From Nocardia tengchongensis (GTDB lineage: Bacteria; Actinomycetota; Actinomycetes; Mycobacteriales; Mycobacteriaceae), in contig NZ_CP074371.1 in assembly GCF_018362975.1 (NCBI RefSeq), forward strand, positions 1,674,001 through 1,738,000: DNA of 64,000 nt. The letters are read 5' to 3'. This document shows positions 43,776-52,965 of the stretch, piece after piece. Both the position numbers and the translations under genes were made by a program. Below the pieces are notes generated by a model. The model was given only the letters and a program-made list of their open reading frames with translations. It searched no databases and was not told where the DNA came from. How positions within the stretch are numbered: the first letter of the stretch is position 1; every line of letters starts with the position of its first letter.

Positions 43776-45365
43776 ATGAGCACAACGAGCAAGGCGAAGC
43801 TTCCGCCGCGCGTCACGGAATCCCTCATCAACCGGCTGACCGCGATGGTGACCGCGGGCAAGGCCGGCGAGGCCCGCGAGCCCTTCGAGATGACCGAGAC
43901 CTACACCGGCGACGTCGTCGGCTACCTGCCGCAATCCTCCCCCGAGGACGTCGTCGCCGCCGTCGAAATGGCCCGCGCCGCGCAGAAGGAATGGGCCGCC
44001 CGCCCGCTCAAGGACCGCCTCGCCGTCTTCGAGCGCGCCCACGAGCTGCTGCTCACCGAGATCGAGACCCTCGCCGACCTGATCCAGATCGGCTGCGGCA
44101 AGGCCCGGCGCATGGCCATCGAGGAAGTGTGCGACACCCCGCTGGTGATCGCGCAGTACCTCAAGACCGCCGCGAAGACGCTCAAGCCCAAGAAGCGCTC
44201 CGGACCCATGCCGGTCATCACCTCCTCCACCGAGGAGCACCGGCCGAAGGGCGTTGTCGCGGTCATCGCGCCGTGGAACTTCCCGTTCGCCATCTCCATG
44301 TCCGACTCCACCCCGGCGCTGATCGCGGGCAACGGCGTCATCATGAAGCCGGACAACAAGACCGCGCTCTGCACGCTGTACGGCATCGAACTGCTGCACA
44401 AGGCGGGCCTGCCGCGCGGGCTCGTCCAGGTGGTCTGCGGCGTCGGCCCCGACGTCGGGCCGACCCTGATCGACAATGTCGAGTTCGTCATGTTCACCGG
44501 CTCCACCGCCACCGGCCGCACCATCGGCGAGCAGTCCGGGCGCAACCTGATCGGATGCAGCCTCGAGCTCGGCGGCAAGAACCCGATGATCGTGCTCGAC
44601 GACGTCAACTTCGACGAGGCCATCCCGTCGATCCTGTTCGCCGCCTTCGGCAACGCCGGCCAGATCTGCATGCACATCGAGCGCATCTACGTGCAAGAAC
44701 GCATCTACGACGAGTTCCTGCGCCGGTTCACCGCGGCCGCGGAGGAACTCGCCGGCAAGATGGGCGCGTCCTACGACTTCGCACCCGAGATGGGGTCGCT
44801 GGTCTCCGTCGACCACATGAAGCGCGTCGCGGCGCACGTCGACGAGGCGCGGGAGAAGGGCGCGACCATCGTCACCGGTGGCAACCCGCGTCCGGACCTC
44901 GGACCGGCCTTCTTCGAACCGACCGTCCTCACCGGGGTCACCAACGACATGGCGCTGGCCACCATGGAAACCTTCGGACCGGTCGTCAGCATCTACAAGT
45001 ACAAGACCGACGCCGAGGCCGTGGCCCTCGCGAACGACACCCCCTACGGGTTGAACGCCGCCATCTGGACCGGAAACTTCGACCGCGCAACGAAACTCGC
45101 CGAGACCATCGAATCCGGCTCGATCAACATCAACGACGGCTTCATCACCAGCTACGCCGCCAAGGGCACCCCGTCGGGCGGCGTCAAGCAGTCCGGCGTC
45201 GGCACCCGCCACGGCGCGGCCGGCCTGCTCAAGTACACCGACACCATCAATGTCGGCGTGCAGAAGAAGCAGATCATGGCGTCGCGCTCGTCCATGCCGT
45301 ACGAGAAGCAGCTCAAGTCCACCCTGGTCACCCTGCGCCTCATGCGCCGCCTGCACCTGGGCTGA
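43776..45365 (+). CDS. succinic-semialdehyde-type aldehyde dehydrogenase (GabD2-like)
   Basis: A 529-residue NAD(P)-dependent aldehyde dehydrogenase: [33 protein letters not shown], catalytic Glu in [14 protein letters not shown], catalytic Cys in [16 protein letters not shown], late [12 protein letters not shown] and [14 protein letters not shown]. Overall it resembles GabD2 of mycobacteria. In the sterol context the substrate may instead be an aldehyde from side-chain or ring cleavage. GGAGAGAGT precedes the ATG. The KstR-like box upstream is shared with echA19. A strong terminator follows. Confidence 0.9.
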   Translation: MSTTSKAKLPPRVTESLINRLTAMVTAGKAGEAREPFEMTETYTGDVVGYLPQSSPEDVVAAVEMARAAQKEWAARPLKDRLAVFERAHELLLTEIETLADLIQIGCGKARRMAIEEVCDTPLVIAQYLKTAAKTLKPKKRSGPMPVITSSTEEHRPKGVVAVIAPWNFPFAISMSDSTPALIAGNGVIMKPDNKTALCTLYGIELLHKAGLPRGLVQVVCGVGPDVGPTLIDNVEFVMFTGSTATGRTIGEQSGRNLIGCSLELGGKNPMIVLDDVNFDEAIPSILFAAFGNAGQICMHIERIYVQERIYDEFLRRFTAAAEELAGKMGASYDFAPEMGSLVSVDHMKRVAAHVDEAREKGATIVTGGNPRPDLGPAFFEPTVLTGVTNDMALATMETFGPVVSIYKYKTDAEAVALANDTPYGLNAAIWTGNFDRATKLAETIESGSININDGFITSYAAKGTPSGGVKQSGVGTRHGAAGLLKYTDTINVGVQKKQIMASRSSMPYEKQLKSTLVTLRLMRRLHLG

Positions 45366-45396
45366 CAGCCGCTGATCTGAAAACAGTTCCACGACA

Positions 45397-45427
45397 GAGG
45401 GTCCCGGCCGAATCGGCCGGGACCCTC
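45397..45427 (+). terminator. terminator after the GabD2-like gene
   Basis: GAGGGTCCCGGCC (45397-45409) and GGCCGGGACCCTC (45415-45427) form a perfect stem around GAATC. It also lies ahead of the convergent lipase gene. Confidence 0.75.
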
Positions 45428-45472
45428 CGTGTTCATCAGGTCGGGGCCGCTGCGTGGCTCTCCGACTGTCGT

Positions 45473-46513
45473 TCAGTTCACCAGCCCCAGCTGTCGGTAG
45501 ATGTCGGGGCGTACCGCCGGTCCCTCCGATGGAAAGGGAAGTCCGCCCAGCGCCCAGTCGTGGACCAGGCCCGCGCGCAGGACGAAGGTGAACTCCGCGC
45601 CCTGTGCCAGGGCTTTCTCGCGCAGGAGCAGGGCATCGGCGGACAGGATATCCAGCGATCCGGCGTAGACCGCGGTCGGAGGCAGCCCGGTGAGCGGTCC
45701 GTGTAGCGGGCTCACGAGCGGATCGGTGGTGGGAAGGTCAGCGGCCCACAGTTTTCCGCTCGCGCGCATCGCGGTGAGACTCAGGACGGGATCGTCGATG
45801 GCGGGAATCGCGGGATTGGTCATGGAGACATCGAGCCACGGTGAGATGAGCACCAGGTGCGAAGGTCCGGTGGCGCTGCGGCGGGCGAGTTCCTGCGCCA
45901 CGGCCAGCGCCAAACCACCTCCGGCGGAGTCGCCGTACACGCTGACGTTCGCGCCACCATGCTCGGCGATCTGCGCGGTGACCAGGTCCGCCAGCGCGGG
46001 AACAATCTTCGTGGCGCACCCCTGTGGGGTACCGGCCAGCGGGTAGAGCGGGACCACGACGATCGCGCCGGTATCACGTGCCATCGCGGTGTAGTCGAGC
46101 CAGTGCAGAACGGTGGGCTGCACCACGTAGGCGCCCCCGTGCATGGCCACGACGACCTTGCCGGTACACGTCGGCGGACGAATCGTCACGACCGGCATGC
46201 CGTGGAGTTGCTCGCGGTGCACCTGGAGACCCTTGGTGCTCGGCCAGGGCGGGTTCGTGGCGGCCATCAGCGGAGTGAGTTGTGTGGCCATATCGAGGCC
46301 CAGCAGGTCGGCGACCGCGCGCACCGGGCCCAGGCACGCGAGCATTCCGCGCGTGAGGCGAGAGGGCTCGCCGGTGAAACCTGTCCGGCCGGTCTCGGGA
46401 AGTGCGGTGACGGGTCGCGACGTCCGAGCATCCGCCGAACCGACTACGCGCCTGGTGATCGCCACCGCGGCCACCGCGGTCACCGCCGATACGATGGCTC
46501 GTCGTGTGCTCAT
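45473..46513 (-). CDS. alpha/beta hydrolase, hormone-sensitive-lipase type
   Basis: A 346-residue esterase. The N-terminus has a weak membrane/signal segment (AIVSAVTAVAAVAITRRVVG). HSL-family marks: MHGGAYVVQ (oxyanion HGGA rather than HGGG), nucleophile elbow GDSAGGGLALAVAQEL, acid near SLDIL, and His in AGLVHDWALG. Such enzymes cleave short-chain or steryl esters; in mycolata they belong to the Lip group. Its location at the edge of the sterol island makes a steryl or lipid ester plausible. Start at ATG 46513. Confidence 0.87.
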   Translation of the reverse strand: MSTRRAIVSAVTAVAAVAITRRVVGSADARTSRPVTALPETGRTGFTGEPSRLTRGMLACLGPVRAVADLLGLDMATQLTPLMAATNPPWPSTKGLQVHREQLHGMPVVTIRPPTCTGKVVVAMHGGAYVVQPTVLHWLDYTAMARDTGAIVVVPLYPLAGTPQGCATKIVPALADLVTAQIAEHGGANVSVYGDSAGGGLALAVAQELARRSATGPSHLVLISPWLDVSMTNPAIPAIDDPVLSLTAMRASGKLWAADLPTTDPLVSPLHGPLTGLPPTAVYAGSLDILSADALLLREKALAQGAEFTFVLRAGLVHDWALGGLPFPSEGPAVRPDIYRQLGLVN

Positions 46514-46814
46514 GCCCGTGCTCCTTCTGGCGTTGCGGTGCCGCAGCGCTCCGAGCCTAGCCCTGTGCGATGTGAGTCTTCAAATGTGGTGCACGGCAAC
46601 ACATGTTGTTCCTCGGCGGGCCACGAGGCCCCCGATGGCCAAGATTCCGAACCGCCCGAGATACGAGTAAGGCCCCGACCCCGCCACCGCCCTCCGCACC
46701 ATCCTCACCACCCACGCAAACCGCCTGGGCAGCAACAGACTTCACCCCGTCGCAGGCTGACAGTCACCCGAACTCGCCCAGCCACCGGCATCCGAACGCG
46801 TATCGTCCCGCTCC
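46514..46814. other. 301-bp divergent gap before the NTF2-like gene
   Basis: No gene seen. It contains a short palindrome CAACA-ca-TGTTG (around 46600) and the first copy of an 18-bp direct repeat (46663-46680). The stretch 46680-46800 is C-rich and lacks hairpins with T-tracts. Confidence 0.5.
46663..46680 (+). repeat. 18-bp direct repeat, copy 1
   Basis: ACGAGTAAGGCCCCGACC, identical to 48976-48993. The match stops exactly at both ends. The two copies bracket 2.3 kb with the NTF2-like and amidase genes next to tRNA-Pro. Confidence 0.6.
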
Positions 46815-47288
46815 ATGAGCACAGCCGCTGACACGACCGCCGTCACGAACCTGATCGCGCAGTACGCCGAACTCGTCGACGCCGGAGACTTCACCGGAGT
46901 CGGCGCATTGTTCGCAGACGCCGAATTCATCGGCGACGGCGGCTCGGTCCGAGGCAGCGCAGGCGTCGAAGCGATGTTCCACGCCATGGTGATCCGCTAC
47001 GAGGACGGCACCCCCCGCACCCACCACGTCACCACCAACATCGCCATCGAATTCGACGAAGCAGCGCACACCGCGACAGCCCGCTCCTACTTCACCGTCT
47101 TCCAAGCCCTCCCGACCCTGCCCCTCCAGCCCATAGCGGCAGGCCGCTACCGAGACCGCTTCCAGCGCGTCGAAGGCCACTGGCGGTTCGCGGAACGGCG
47201 GGTCAGCATGCATTTGACGGGCGACCTCAGCGGCCACTTGCGTATGCGTGTGCCGGCCGCGACTCCGCGAGACAACCTGGGGGACTGA
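46815..47288 (+). CDS. SnoaL/NTF2-like protein
   Basis: A 157-residue NTF2-fold protein: TAVTNLIAQYAELVDAGDFTGVGALFAD, then GSAGVEAMFHAM, RTHHVTTNIAIEFDE and a WRFAERRV strand near the end, typical of the SnoaL_4 type. Related proteins are polyketide cyclases, dehydratases or small-ligand binders. No partner enzyme is adjacent. It is convergent with the amidase and lies between the two copies of an 18-bp direct repeat. Start ATG 46815, no strong ribosome binding site. Confidence 0.8.
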   Translation: MSTAADTTAVTNLIAQYAELVDAGDFTGVGALFADAEFIGDGGSVRGSAGVEAMFHAMVIRYEDGTPRTHHVTTNIAIEFDEAAHTATARSYFTVFQALPTLPLQPIAAGRYRDRFQRVEGHWRFAERRVSMHLTGDLSGHLRMRVPAATPRDNLGD

Positions 47289-47302
47289 AGGTCTGGCGCA
47301 AG

Positions 47303-48754
47303 TTACTTCGGTGGTTGGAAGCCGCCGATGTTCTGCTCGAGCAGTTCGGCGAGCCGTAGCGGGGTGCGGTCCTCGAACATCGGGCCGATGAGCTGGACTC
47401 CCACCGGGAGGCCCTCGGGGGATCGGCCTGCGGGGATGGCGGTGGCGGGGAGGCCGGGCATGGTGGCCATACCGGCCCAGACGAGTTGGTCGAAGTATGG
47501 GTAGTCGATGCCGTCGATGTCGATGTGGCGGTTCTCCAGGCCTCCGTTGTGGTTGTGTGGGAAAGCGGGGGTGGGGGCGATGGGGCAGACGACGGCATCG
47601 AACTCGGTGAAGAGTTGGCGCCAGGATTGGCGGTGGAGTTCGCGGCGGTTGTTTGTTTCGACCCAGTCGCGGTGGCTGAGCACCATGCCGCACAGCCGTG
47701 CCGCGTCGAGACTGCGGTCGTCCGGGCTCAGGGCGGCGGCGTGGGTTCGGAGTTGTTCGTATACGTCGATGGGGAGACTTGCGGCGGCGTTGGACAGCAT
47801 CAGCTGCATGTAGAGGGTCGCGGCTTCGGTTGGGTCGGGCAGCAGCGGGCTGTGTCGTTCGACGCGGGCGCCCTCGTCTACGAGTGCCTCGGCGACCCGG
47901 TTCACGGCTGCCCGGACCGCCGAACCGGTCGGGATGAGGGGATGGTCCTCGATGATCAGGACGCGGAAATCAGACAGCCGGTTGTGGCGGGCGGGAGGCA
48001 AAGCGACGTTGTAGGCGATGCCGTGGGTCAGCGGGTCCGGTGCGGCCATGACGTCGAGCAGCAGGGTGAGGTCGCGTGCGGTGCGGGCCATCGGGCCGAC
48101 GACGGCGAGGTCGAGGTCGGCCGGCAAGGCCGGGGTGGGCGGCGGGGCCATGCCGCGGGTCGGCGCCAGCCCGAGTGTCGGCTTGTGTGCGTAGATGCCG
48201 CAGAAATGCGCGGGGGTGCGCAGTGAACCGGCTAGGTCGGAGCCGATGGACAGCGCGCCGAAACCGGACGCCAGGGCCGCCGCCGATCCGCCCGAGGAAC
48301 CACCCGACGTGCGGCCGTGATCCCACGGATTGTTGGTGGTGCCGTAGATCTCGTTGAAGCTCTGGATATCTCGCAGCATCAACGGCACATTCGTCTTGCC
48401 GAGCAGCACCGCGCCGGCCGCCTTCAACCGCGACACCTGTACCGCGTCCTCGGCCGGCACAAAGTTCGCGTGCTGCGGCATGCCCCAGGTCGTGGGCAGC
48501 CCGGCCATGTTGTACGACTCCTTGACTGTCACCGGAATGCCGAGCAGCGGCCGGTCCTCGCCGCGGGCCAGCGCCTGGTCGGCCCGGCGCGCGGCGGCTC
48601 GCGCACGATCGAAGTCCGGCACACAGATCGCGTTGATCACCTTGTCGTCCCGCTCGATGCGGGCGATCGCCTCGTCCGTCAGCTCGACCGAGGTCACCTC
48701 ACCGGCACGCAACGCAGCTGAAAGCTCCTCGGCCGACCGCAAATTCCACTCCAT
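47303..48754 (-). CDS. amidase-signature family hydrolase
   Basis: A 483-residue AS-family amidase with the Ser-cisSer-Lys triad: Lys in GIPVTVKESYN, cis-Ser region TSGGSSGGSAAALASG, and nucleophile Ser in GSDLAGSLRTPAHF. It cleaves amide bonds of small molecules; unlike GatA it has no GatB/C neighbours. I chose ATG 48754, where the family begins with helical RSAEELSAALRAGEVT. The frame continues upstream to 48877 with non-family sequence. No ribosome binding site is visible and TAACGT lies upstream, so it may be leaderless. Neighbours give no substrate clue. Confidence 0.88.
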   Translation of the reverse strand: MEWNLRSAEELSAALRAGEVTSVELTDEAIARIERDDKVINAICVPDFDRARAAARRADQALARGEDRPLLGIPVTVKESYNMAGLPTTWGMPQHANFVPAEDAVQVSRLKAAGAVLLGKTNVPLMLRDIQSFNEIYGTTNNPWDHGRTSGGSSGGSAAALASGFGALSIGSDLAGSLRTPAHFCGIYAHKPTLGLAPTRGMAPPPTPALPADLDLAVVGPMARTARDLTLLLDVMAAPDPLTHGIAYNVALPPARHNRLSDFRVLIIEDHPLIPTGSAVRAAVNRVAEALVDEGARVERHSPLLPDPTEAATLYMQLMLSNAAASLPIDVYEQLRTHAAALSPDDRSLDAARLCGMVLSHRDWVETNNRRELHRQSWRQLFTEFDAVVCPIAPTPAFPHNHNGGLENRHIDIDGIDYPYFDQLVWAGMATMPGLPATAIPAGRSPEGLPVGVQLIGPMFEDRTPLRLAELLEQNIGGFQPPK

Positions 48755-48975
48755 GAATTCGACGTTATTGGCCTGCTTCGGAGGGCATAAAACACCACTT
48801 CGCACAACGAGAAGGTCGAACAGACCGCCTTCACCGGCAAGGTCACGCACCCGATCCGTCATCCCACCCCAGGTCACGGCGTTGACAGGGCGCTGACGTC
48901 ATTGGCGCGGGCCATGAAATGCCTTTTCGCACAACAGGAGAGATATCTCAGTTGGTGGGTGAACAGCCCTGGAAA

Positions 48976-48993
48976 ACGAGTAAGGCCCCGACC
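48976..48993 (+). repeat. 18-bp direct repeat, copy 2
   Basis: Second copy of ACGAGTAAGGCCCCGACC, 44 bp from the 3' end of tRNA-Pro. It overlaps the tRNA terminator. Confidence 0.6.
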
Positions 48994-49013
48994 GGATGAA
49001 CCGGCCAGGGCCT
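48983..49013 (-). terminator. terminator of the tRNA-Pro gene
   Basis: Read on the minus strand, AGGCCCTGGCCGG pairs with CCGGTCGGGGCCT (two mismatches) around TTCAT and is followed by TACTCGTTTT. Confidence 0.6.
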
Positions 49014-49035
49014 ACTGCTGTGTCTCAACCAACAC

Positions 49036-49110
<75 letters not shown>

Positions 49111-49166
49111 TGAAGTGAACGTGCAGTAGCTTAGCGCACCGGGTGTCCAGGTGTTAAATCGGCTGG

Positions 49167-50219
49167 TCAGGGGGTTAAAGGAGGCGGAAAGAGGCGAAGA
49201 GTTTGCGGGCGAAATCGGGGGTTACGGAGCGGTCCACGCCGGTGTCGGCGACGATCACCAGGACCAGGGAACCGTTGGTGGGGCCGGCGCTGACGGCGAA
49301 GGTGTAGACGGAGAACGTGGTGGCGCAGCCGGTGGGGGCGGTGAAAGCGCCGGTGGTTTTCCAGGAAGGTGCCGTGGAGGGTGTTGTCGCCGGCGTCCAG
49401 GGGTTGGGGGGTGCCCGCCTGGGACGAGGTTCGGGTGGACCAGCCGAGGCGGGCGGCGTGGGCGCCCACGTCGGTGGCGGCGGCGGTGGCGTCGGAGATG
49501 TCGGAGGTGGAGAGAAACATGTTGGTGCGCACGTTGTTCGGGCAGTAGTCGACACCCTCCTCACTGAAACCGGCGGCGGCCAAGTGGTCGGCGTCGGTGC
49601 CATAGGTGGTGGTCGACGGATCGATCGTCCAATCCTTGGGGATGTCCCACGCCGCCTTCAGGTCCTTGGGGACCACGACCTGATAGCCGGGGATGCGGGG
49701 CGTCAACGTCGAGGAGGGGGTGGTGGTGGCCGGTGCGGTGGTGACCGGCTTCGTGGTCGACGCGGGCAGGGCGGTGGGGGAGGGGGTGGAGCCGGAATCG
49801 CGCATCACGACCACGGTCGCGAGGATGGCGACGATCGCCACCACCAATGCGCCTATGCCCGCCAGCAGCCACAGGCGGCCACGATCGCCGGGCGGCGGTG
49901 GGTAGTTGCCCGGCGGTGGAGACGTCGCCGGGAAAGGGGCAGGGCCGGTGCCGTACGAATTCGCCATCGGGGGAGTCGGGTTCGGTCCCGACGCATAGGG
50001 AATCGGGCCCGGCGCATACGGATTCGGCCCAGACGAAAACGGGTTCGGCGCTGACACATACGGATTCGGGCCGGAGACCGGAGGATTCGGCCGTGGTAGC
50101 GGGCTTGAGGGAGGGATTGGATTCGGGGCGGGCCGGTCGTGGACCGGGCCCTGCCACCAGTCGCCGCTGGACGTCGTCCGCTCCGGATCGATGTCCTGGC
50201 CGTCCTGTCCGCTGCTCAC
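49167..50219 (-). CDS. Pro-rich membrane-anchored protein, paralogue 1; C-terminus frameshifted
   Basis: N-terminal Pro/Asn/Tyr-rich cytoplasmic region with a degenerate repeat of type GPNPYxxG (about residues 48-85), one membrane helix (LWLLAGIGALVVAIVAILA), a Ser/Thr/Pro linker and an extracellular domain starting IPGYQVVVPKDLKAAWDIPKDW with Cys in DYCPNNVRTN. Near 49360 an extra A in an AAAA run shifts the frame. The alternative frame continues as TGCATTFSVYTFAVSAG to KLFASFRLL (stop 49175), matching the neighbour. Domain possibly DUF8017; function unknown. An anchored, surface-exposed protein by topology. Confidence 0.75.
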   Translation of the reverse strand: MSSGQDGQDIDPERTTSSGDWWQGPVHDRPAPNPIPPSSPLPRPNPPVSGPNPYVSAPNPFSSGPNPYAPGPIPYASGPNPTPPMANSYGTGPAPFPATSPPPGNYPPPPGDRGRLWLLAGIGALVVAIVAILATVVVMRDSGSTPSPTALPASTTKPVTTAPATTTPSSTLTPRIPGYQVVVPKDLKAAWDIPKDWTIDPSTTTYGTDADHLAAAGFSEEGVDYCPNNVRTNMFLSTSDISDATAAATDVGAHAARLGWSTRTSSQAGTPQPLDAGDNTLHGTFLENHRRFHRPHRLRHHVLRLHLRRQRRPHQRFPGPGDRRRHRRGPLRNPRFRPQTLRLFPPPLTP

Positions 50220-50251
50220 CGGCGGACCCCCTGTCTGACGAGTCGGGTCGC

Positions 50252-51301
50252 CTACTGGATCGGGCGGATGCTGGCGAGAATCTTCTTCGCCAGGGTCGCG
50301 TCCACCGCCTGATCCACACCGGTGTCCGCGGCGATGGTGAAGACGAAAGCGCCACTGTCACCGGGGAAAGCGAAGGTGTAGATCGAGTAGGTCGAGGCGC
50401 AGCCGGCGCCGGAGGGCGCGGCGGTGCCCTTGGTTTCCAGGAAAACGCCCTGCAGCTGCCCGTCGGAGGATTGGAACGATTCCGGGGCACCGGGCGTCGT
50501 GCCCGTGGAACCCGACCAGCCGATCCGGCCCAGACGGGTACCGATATCGGCGGCCGCCTTGGCCGGGTCGGTCTCGTCGGACTGCGTCAGGAAGACGTTG
50601 GTGCGCACGTTCTTCGGGCAGTAGTCGACGCCGTCCTGCGCCAGCCCGGCCACCGGAATGGTGTCGGTACCCTGGCCGAAGACATCCTGGCCGGAGCGAT
50701 CCAGCTTCCAGTGCTGCGGAATATCGTAGGCCGCACCGTTATTCGGGATCGTGATCACCTGATAGCCGGGGATCACCGCGGCGGGTGTGCTGGTCGCTTT
50801 CGGAGCCGTGGTCTTGGTGCCTGTCGGCTTGGCCGAGGACGGCGGTTTGGCGGTGGTCGAGGTGAGGGCGCTGATCAGCGACGGCGTCGTATTCGACTGC
50901 GCCGAAGGCGAAGTCGAGCTGTTGTGCACCAGCGCCGCGATCGACACCACCGCCACGATCGCCACCACCAGCGCGCCCAGACCGGCGAACAGCCAGACCC
51001 GGCCCTTACCGCCGCCTGCGGGCGGGGGATACGCGGGCTGCTGACCGTAGCCCGGCGGCCGGTTGAACGCCTGCGTCGGCGGGTACTGCGGCGGCACGTA
51101 CGCGCCGCCGGGCATCGGTGTGGTCGGCTGATACCCGGGCTGCGGCCAGGGCTGACCGGGCGGCGGCTGGTTCGGCGGGGGCTGCTGTGCCGGATACCCG
51201 GGCTGCGCCCAGCCCGGCTCGGCCGCGGGCGCGCCCTGCCACCAATCCGGATCGGGTTCCGACCCGCCGCCTTCGTTGCGGTGGTTGTCTCCACTGGTCA
51301 C
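50252..51301 (-). CDS. Pro-rich membrane-anchored protein, paralogue 2
   Basis: A 349-residue homologue of the next gene. Cytoplasmic N-terminus is Pro/Gln/Tyr-rich (QPGYPAQQPPPNQPPPGQP), then a membrane helix at about 100-122 (VWLFAGLGALVVAIVAVVS), a Thr/Ser/Pro stalk, and an extracytoplasmic domain with IPGYQVITIPNNGAAYDIPQHW, DYCPKNVRTNVFLTQ, GCASTYSIYTFAF and ending KKILASIRP. The two conserved Cys probably form a disulfide. Both genes run toward tRNA-Pro, 32 bp apart, consistent with tandem duplication and cotranscription. I do not know the function. Confidence 0.75.
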   Translation of the reverse strand: MTSGDNHRNEGGGSEPDPDWWQGAPAAEPGWAQPGYPAQQPPPNQPPPGQPWPQPGYQPTTPMPGGAYVPPQYPPTQAFNRPPGYGQQPAYPPPAGGGKGRVWLFAGLGALVVAIVAVVSIAALVHNSSTSPSAQSNTTPSLISALTSTTAKPPSSAKPTGTKTTAPKATSTPAAVIPGYQVITIPNNGAAYDIPQHWKLDRSGQDVFGQGTDTIPVAGLAQDGVDYCPKNVRTNVFLTQSDETDPAKAAADIGTRLGRIGWSGSTGTTPGAPESFQSSDGQLQGVFLETKGTAAPSGAGCASTYSIYTFAFPGDSGAFVFTIAADTGVDQAVDATLAKKILASIRPIQ

Positions 51302-51379
51302 GACGTGGCCCCCTGACTGACGACTACATACCGCGCTGTATATCGCGGCAGACGCTCAGGGCATATCGCCGCGGCACAT

Positions 51380-52345
51380 TCAGCGTGCGACAGCCTCCGA
51401 GGACGCGGTGCGACCGCGACCCGACTCGGCCACCGGCTTCTTCGGCGGCGCGCCGACCAGCGTCAGCAACGTCGCCTCCGGACGGCAGCAGAACCGGTAC
51501 GGCGCCCACGGCGACGTCCCCAGCCCCGCCGACACGTGCAACCGGGTGTGCGCGCCCCAGCGCGAAGCACCCTTCACCCGCGCCCGGTCGATGCCGCAGT
51601 TGGTGACCAGCGCGCCGAACCCCGGCACGCACAGCTGCCCGCCGTGGGTGTGGCCCGCCATCACCAGGTCGTAGCCGTCGGCCGCGAACCGGTCCAGCAC
51701 CCGCGGCTCCGGCGAGTGGGTGAGCCCGATGCTCAAGTCCGCCAACGGATTCGGAGCACCCGCCACCGTCTCGTAGCGGTCCCGCTTCAGGTGCGGATCA
51801 TCGACGCCCGCGGTGGAGATCTTCACGCCCGAGACCTCGATATCGCGGCGCACATGGGTCAGATCCAGCCAGCCGCGCTCGGTGAACGCCGCCCGCATGT
51901 CCTGCCACGGCAGCGGCTCGCCGTACACCCGCTTGTGGTCCTTCTTGAAGTACTTGAGCGGATTCTTCGGCACCGGCGCGAAGTAGTCGTTCGAGCCGAA
52001 CACGAAAATGCCGGGGCGCGCGAGCAATCCGCCCAGCGACTGCACCACCGACGGCACCGACTTCAGGTGCGAGAGATTGTCCCCGGTGTTCACCACCAGA
52101 TCCGGCTCCAGCCGGTCCAGCTCCCGCAGCCACGCCTGCTTCAACTGCTGCCCGGGCATCATGTGCAGATCGCTGATGTGTAGCACCCGTAGTGACGGTT
52201 TGCCCGGTTCCAGCACCGGCAGCGTCGCCTCACGCAGCGTGAAGGCATTGCGCTCGATGAGCGTCGCGTATCCGATTCCGGCGACCGCGGCCCCGGCGGC
52301 TCCCAGTGCGACACGGCTGAGGGCGGTGGTCGAGAAGACGGGCAT
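51380..52345 (-). CDS. calcineurin-like metallophosphoesterase (Rv3683-like)
   Basis: A 321-residue phosphoesterase. N-terminal hydrophobic anchor (VALGAAGAAVAGIGYA), then metal-binding motifs in order: ISDLHMMPGQ (DxH), VNTGDNLSH (GD), FVFGSNDYFAP (GSND, replacing GNH[E/D]), and GHTHGGQLCVPGF. The dinuclear metal site is complete. M. tuberculosis has the homologue Rv3683 next to ponA2, and the position here is the same. Substrate not established; a membrane-associated nucleotide or lipid phosphodiester is possible. ATG 52345 chosen at the conserved hydrophobic start. Confidence 0.88.
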   Translation of the reverse strand: MPVFSTTALSRVALGAAGAAVAGIGYATLIERNAFTLREATLPVLEPGKPSLRVLHISDLHMMPGQQLKQAWLRELDRLEPDLVVNTGDNLSHLKSVPSVVQSLGGLLARPGIFVFGSNDYFAPVPKNPLKYFKKDHKRVYGEPLPWQDMRAAFTERGWLDLTHVRRDIEVSGVKISTAGVDDPHLKRDRYETVAGAPNPLADLSIGLTHSPEPRVLDRFAADGYDLVMAGHTHGGQLCVPGFGALVTNCGIDRARVKGASRWGAHTRLHVSAGLGTSPWAPYRFCCRPEATLLTLVGAPPKKPVAESGRGRTASSEAVAR

Positions 52346-52415
52346 TTGCCCAGAATAGGCGACCCGGCTGAGAAACATCGAGTCAAATGAGCTGGACCAC
52401 GATAGAAGTCCCTCG

Positions 52416-52429
52416 TACCGTGGCGATCA
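52416..52429 (+). promoter_or_regulatory. -10 element at leaderless distance before yqeY
   Basis: TACCGT (52416-52421) ends eight bases before the ATG at 52429 and there is no ribosome binding site, consistent with a leaderless mRNA. Confidence 0.4.
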
Positions 52430-52893
52430 TGTCGGAACTCAAATCCAAGCTGCGGGCGGACATGACCACCGCGATGAAGAGCAAGGACAAGCTGCGCCTC
52501 GGCACCCTGCGCATGCTGCTGTCCGCGATTCAGAACGCGGAGGTCGCCGGATCCGAGGCCCGCGAGCTTTCCGACCCGGAGGTCATCGTCGTCCTGCAGA
52601 AGGAGGCGAAGAAGCGCAACGAGGCCGCCGTCGTCTACGAGCAGGCCGGGCGTGGCGAGCTGGCCGCCAACGAGCGCGCCGAGGAATCGATCATCGAGGA
52701 GTACCTGCCCACCCAGCTCACCGAGGCCGAGGTGGCCGACATCGCCGACACCGCCATCGCGCAGGTCGCCGAACAGCTCGGGGAGCGGCCCGGCATGCGG
52801 CAGATGGGTCAGGTCATGAAGGCCGCGACCGTGCTCGCCGCCGGCCGCGCCGATGGGACCCGGATCTCCGCGGCCGTGAAGGCCCGGCTCTGA
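52429..52893 (+). CDS. GatB/YqeY domain protein
   Basis: A 154-residue protein: LKSKLRADMTTAMKSKDKLRLGTLRMLLSAI, then EVIVVLQKEAKKRNEAAVVYEQAGR, EEYLPTQLTEAEV and the terminal MGQVMKAATVLAAGRADG, all typical of YqeY. The domain is related to the tRNA-binding tail of GatB amidotransferase. Biochemical role in standalone form is unclear. Same length as the M. tuberculosis homologue Rv3688c. Divergent from the metallophosphoesterase by 83 bp; a strong terminator follows. Confidence 0.93.
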   Translation: MSELKSKLRADMTTAMKSKDKLRLGTLRMLLSAIQNAEVAGSEARELSDPEVIVVLQKEAKKRNEAAVVYEQAGRGELAANERAEESIIEEYLPTQLTEAEVADIADTAIAQVAEQLGERPGMRQMGQVMKAATVLAAGRADGTRISAAVKARL

Positions 52894-52913
52894 CCCTGTC
52901 TCAGTCGATACGG

Positions 52914-52950
52914 AAAAGGCCCGGAGTGAGTACCTCACTCCGGGCCTTTT
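52914..52950. terminator. bidirectional terminator between yqeY and ponA2
   Basis: AAAAGGCCCGGAGTGAG (52914-52930) and CTCACTCCGGGCCTTTT (52934-52950) form a perfect 17-bp stem with a TAC loop, with T-runs on either strand. Confidence 0.95.
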
Positions 52951-52965
52951 CTTGTGCCTACCGCG

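Noticed and set aside
45375..45390. Another KstR box near GAAAACAGTTCCA
   Set aside because: Spacing between the AAC and GTT parts is wrong for TNNAACNNGTTNNA and it lies downstream of a gene, next to a terminator.
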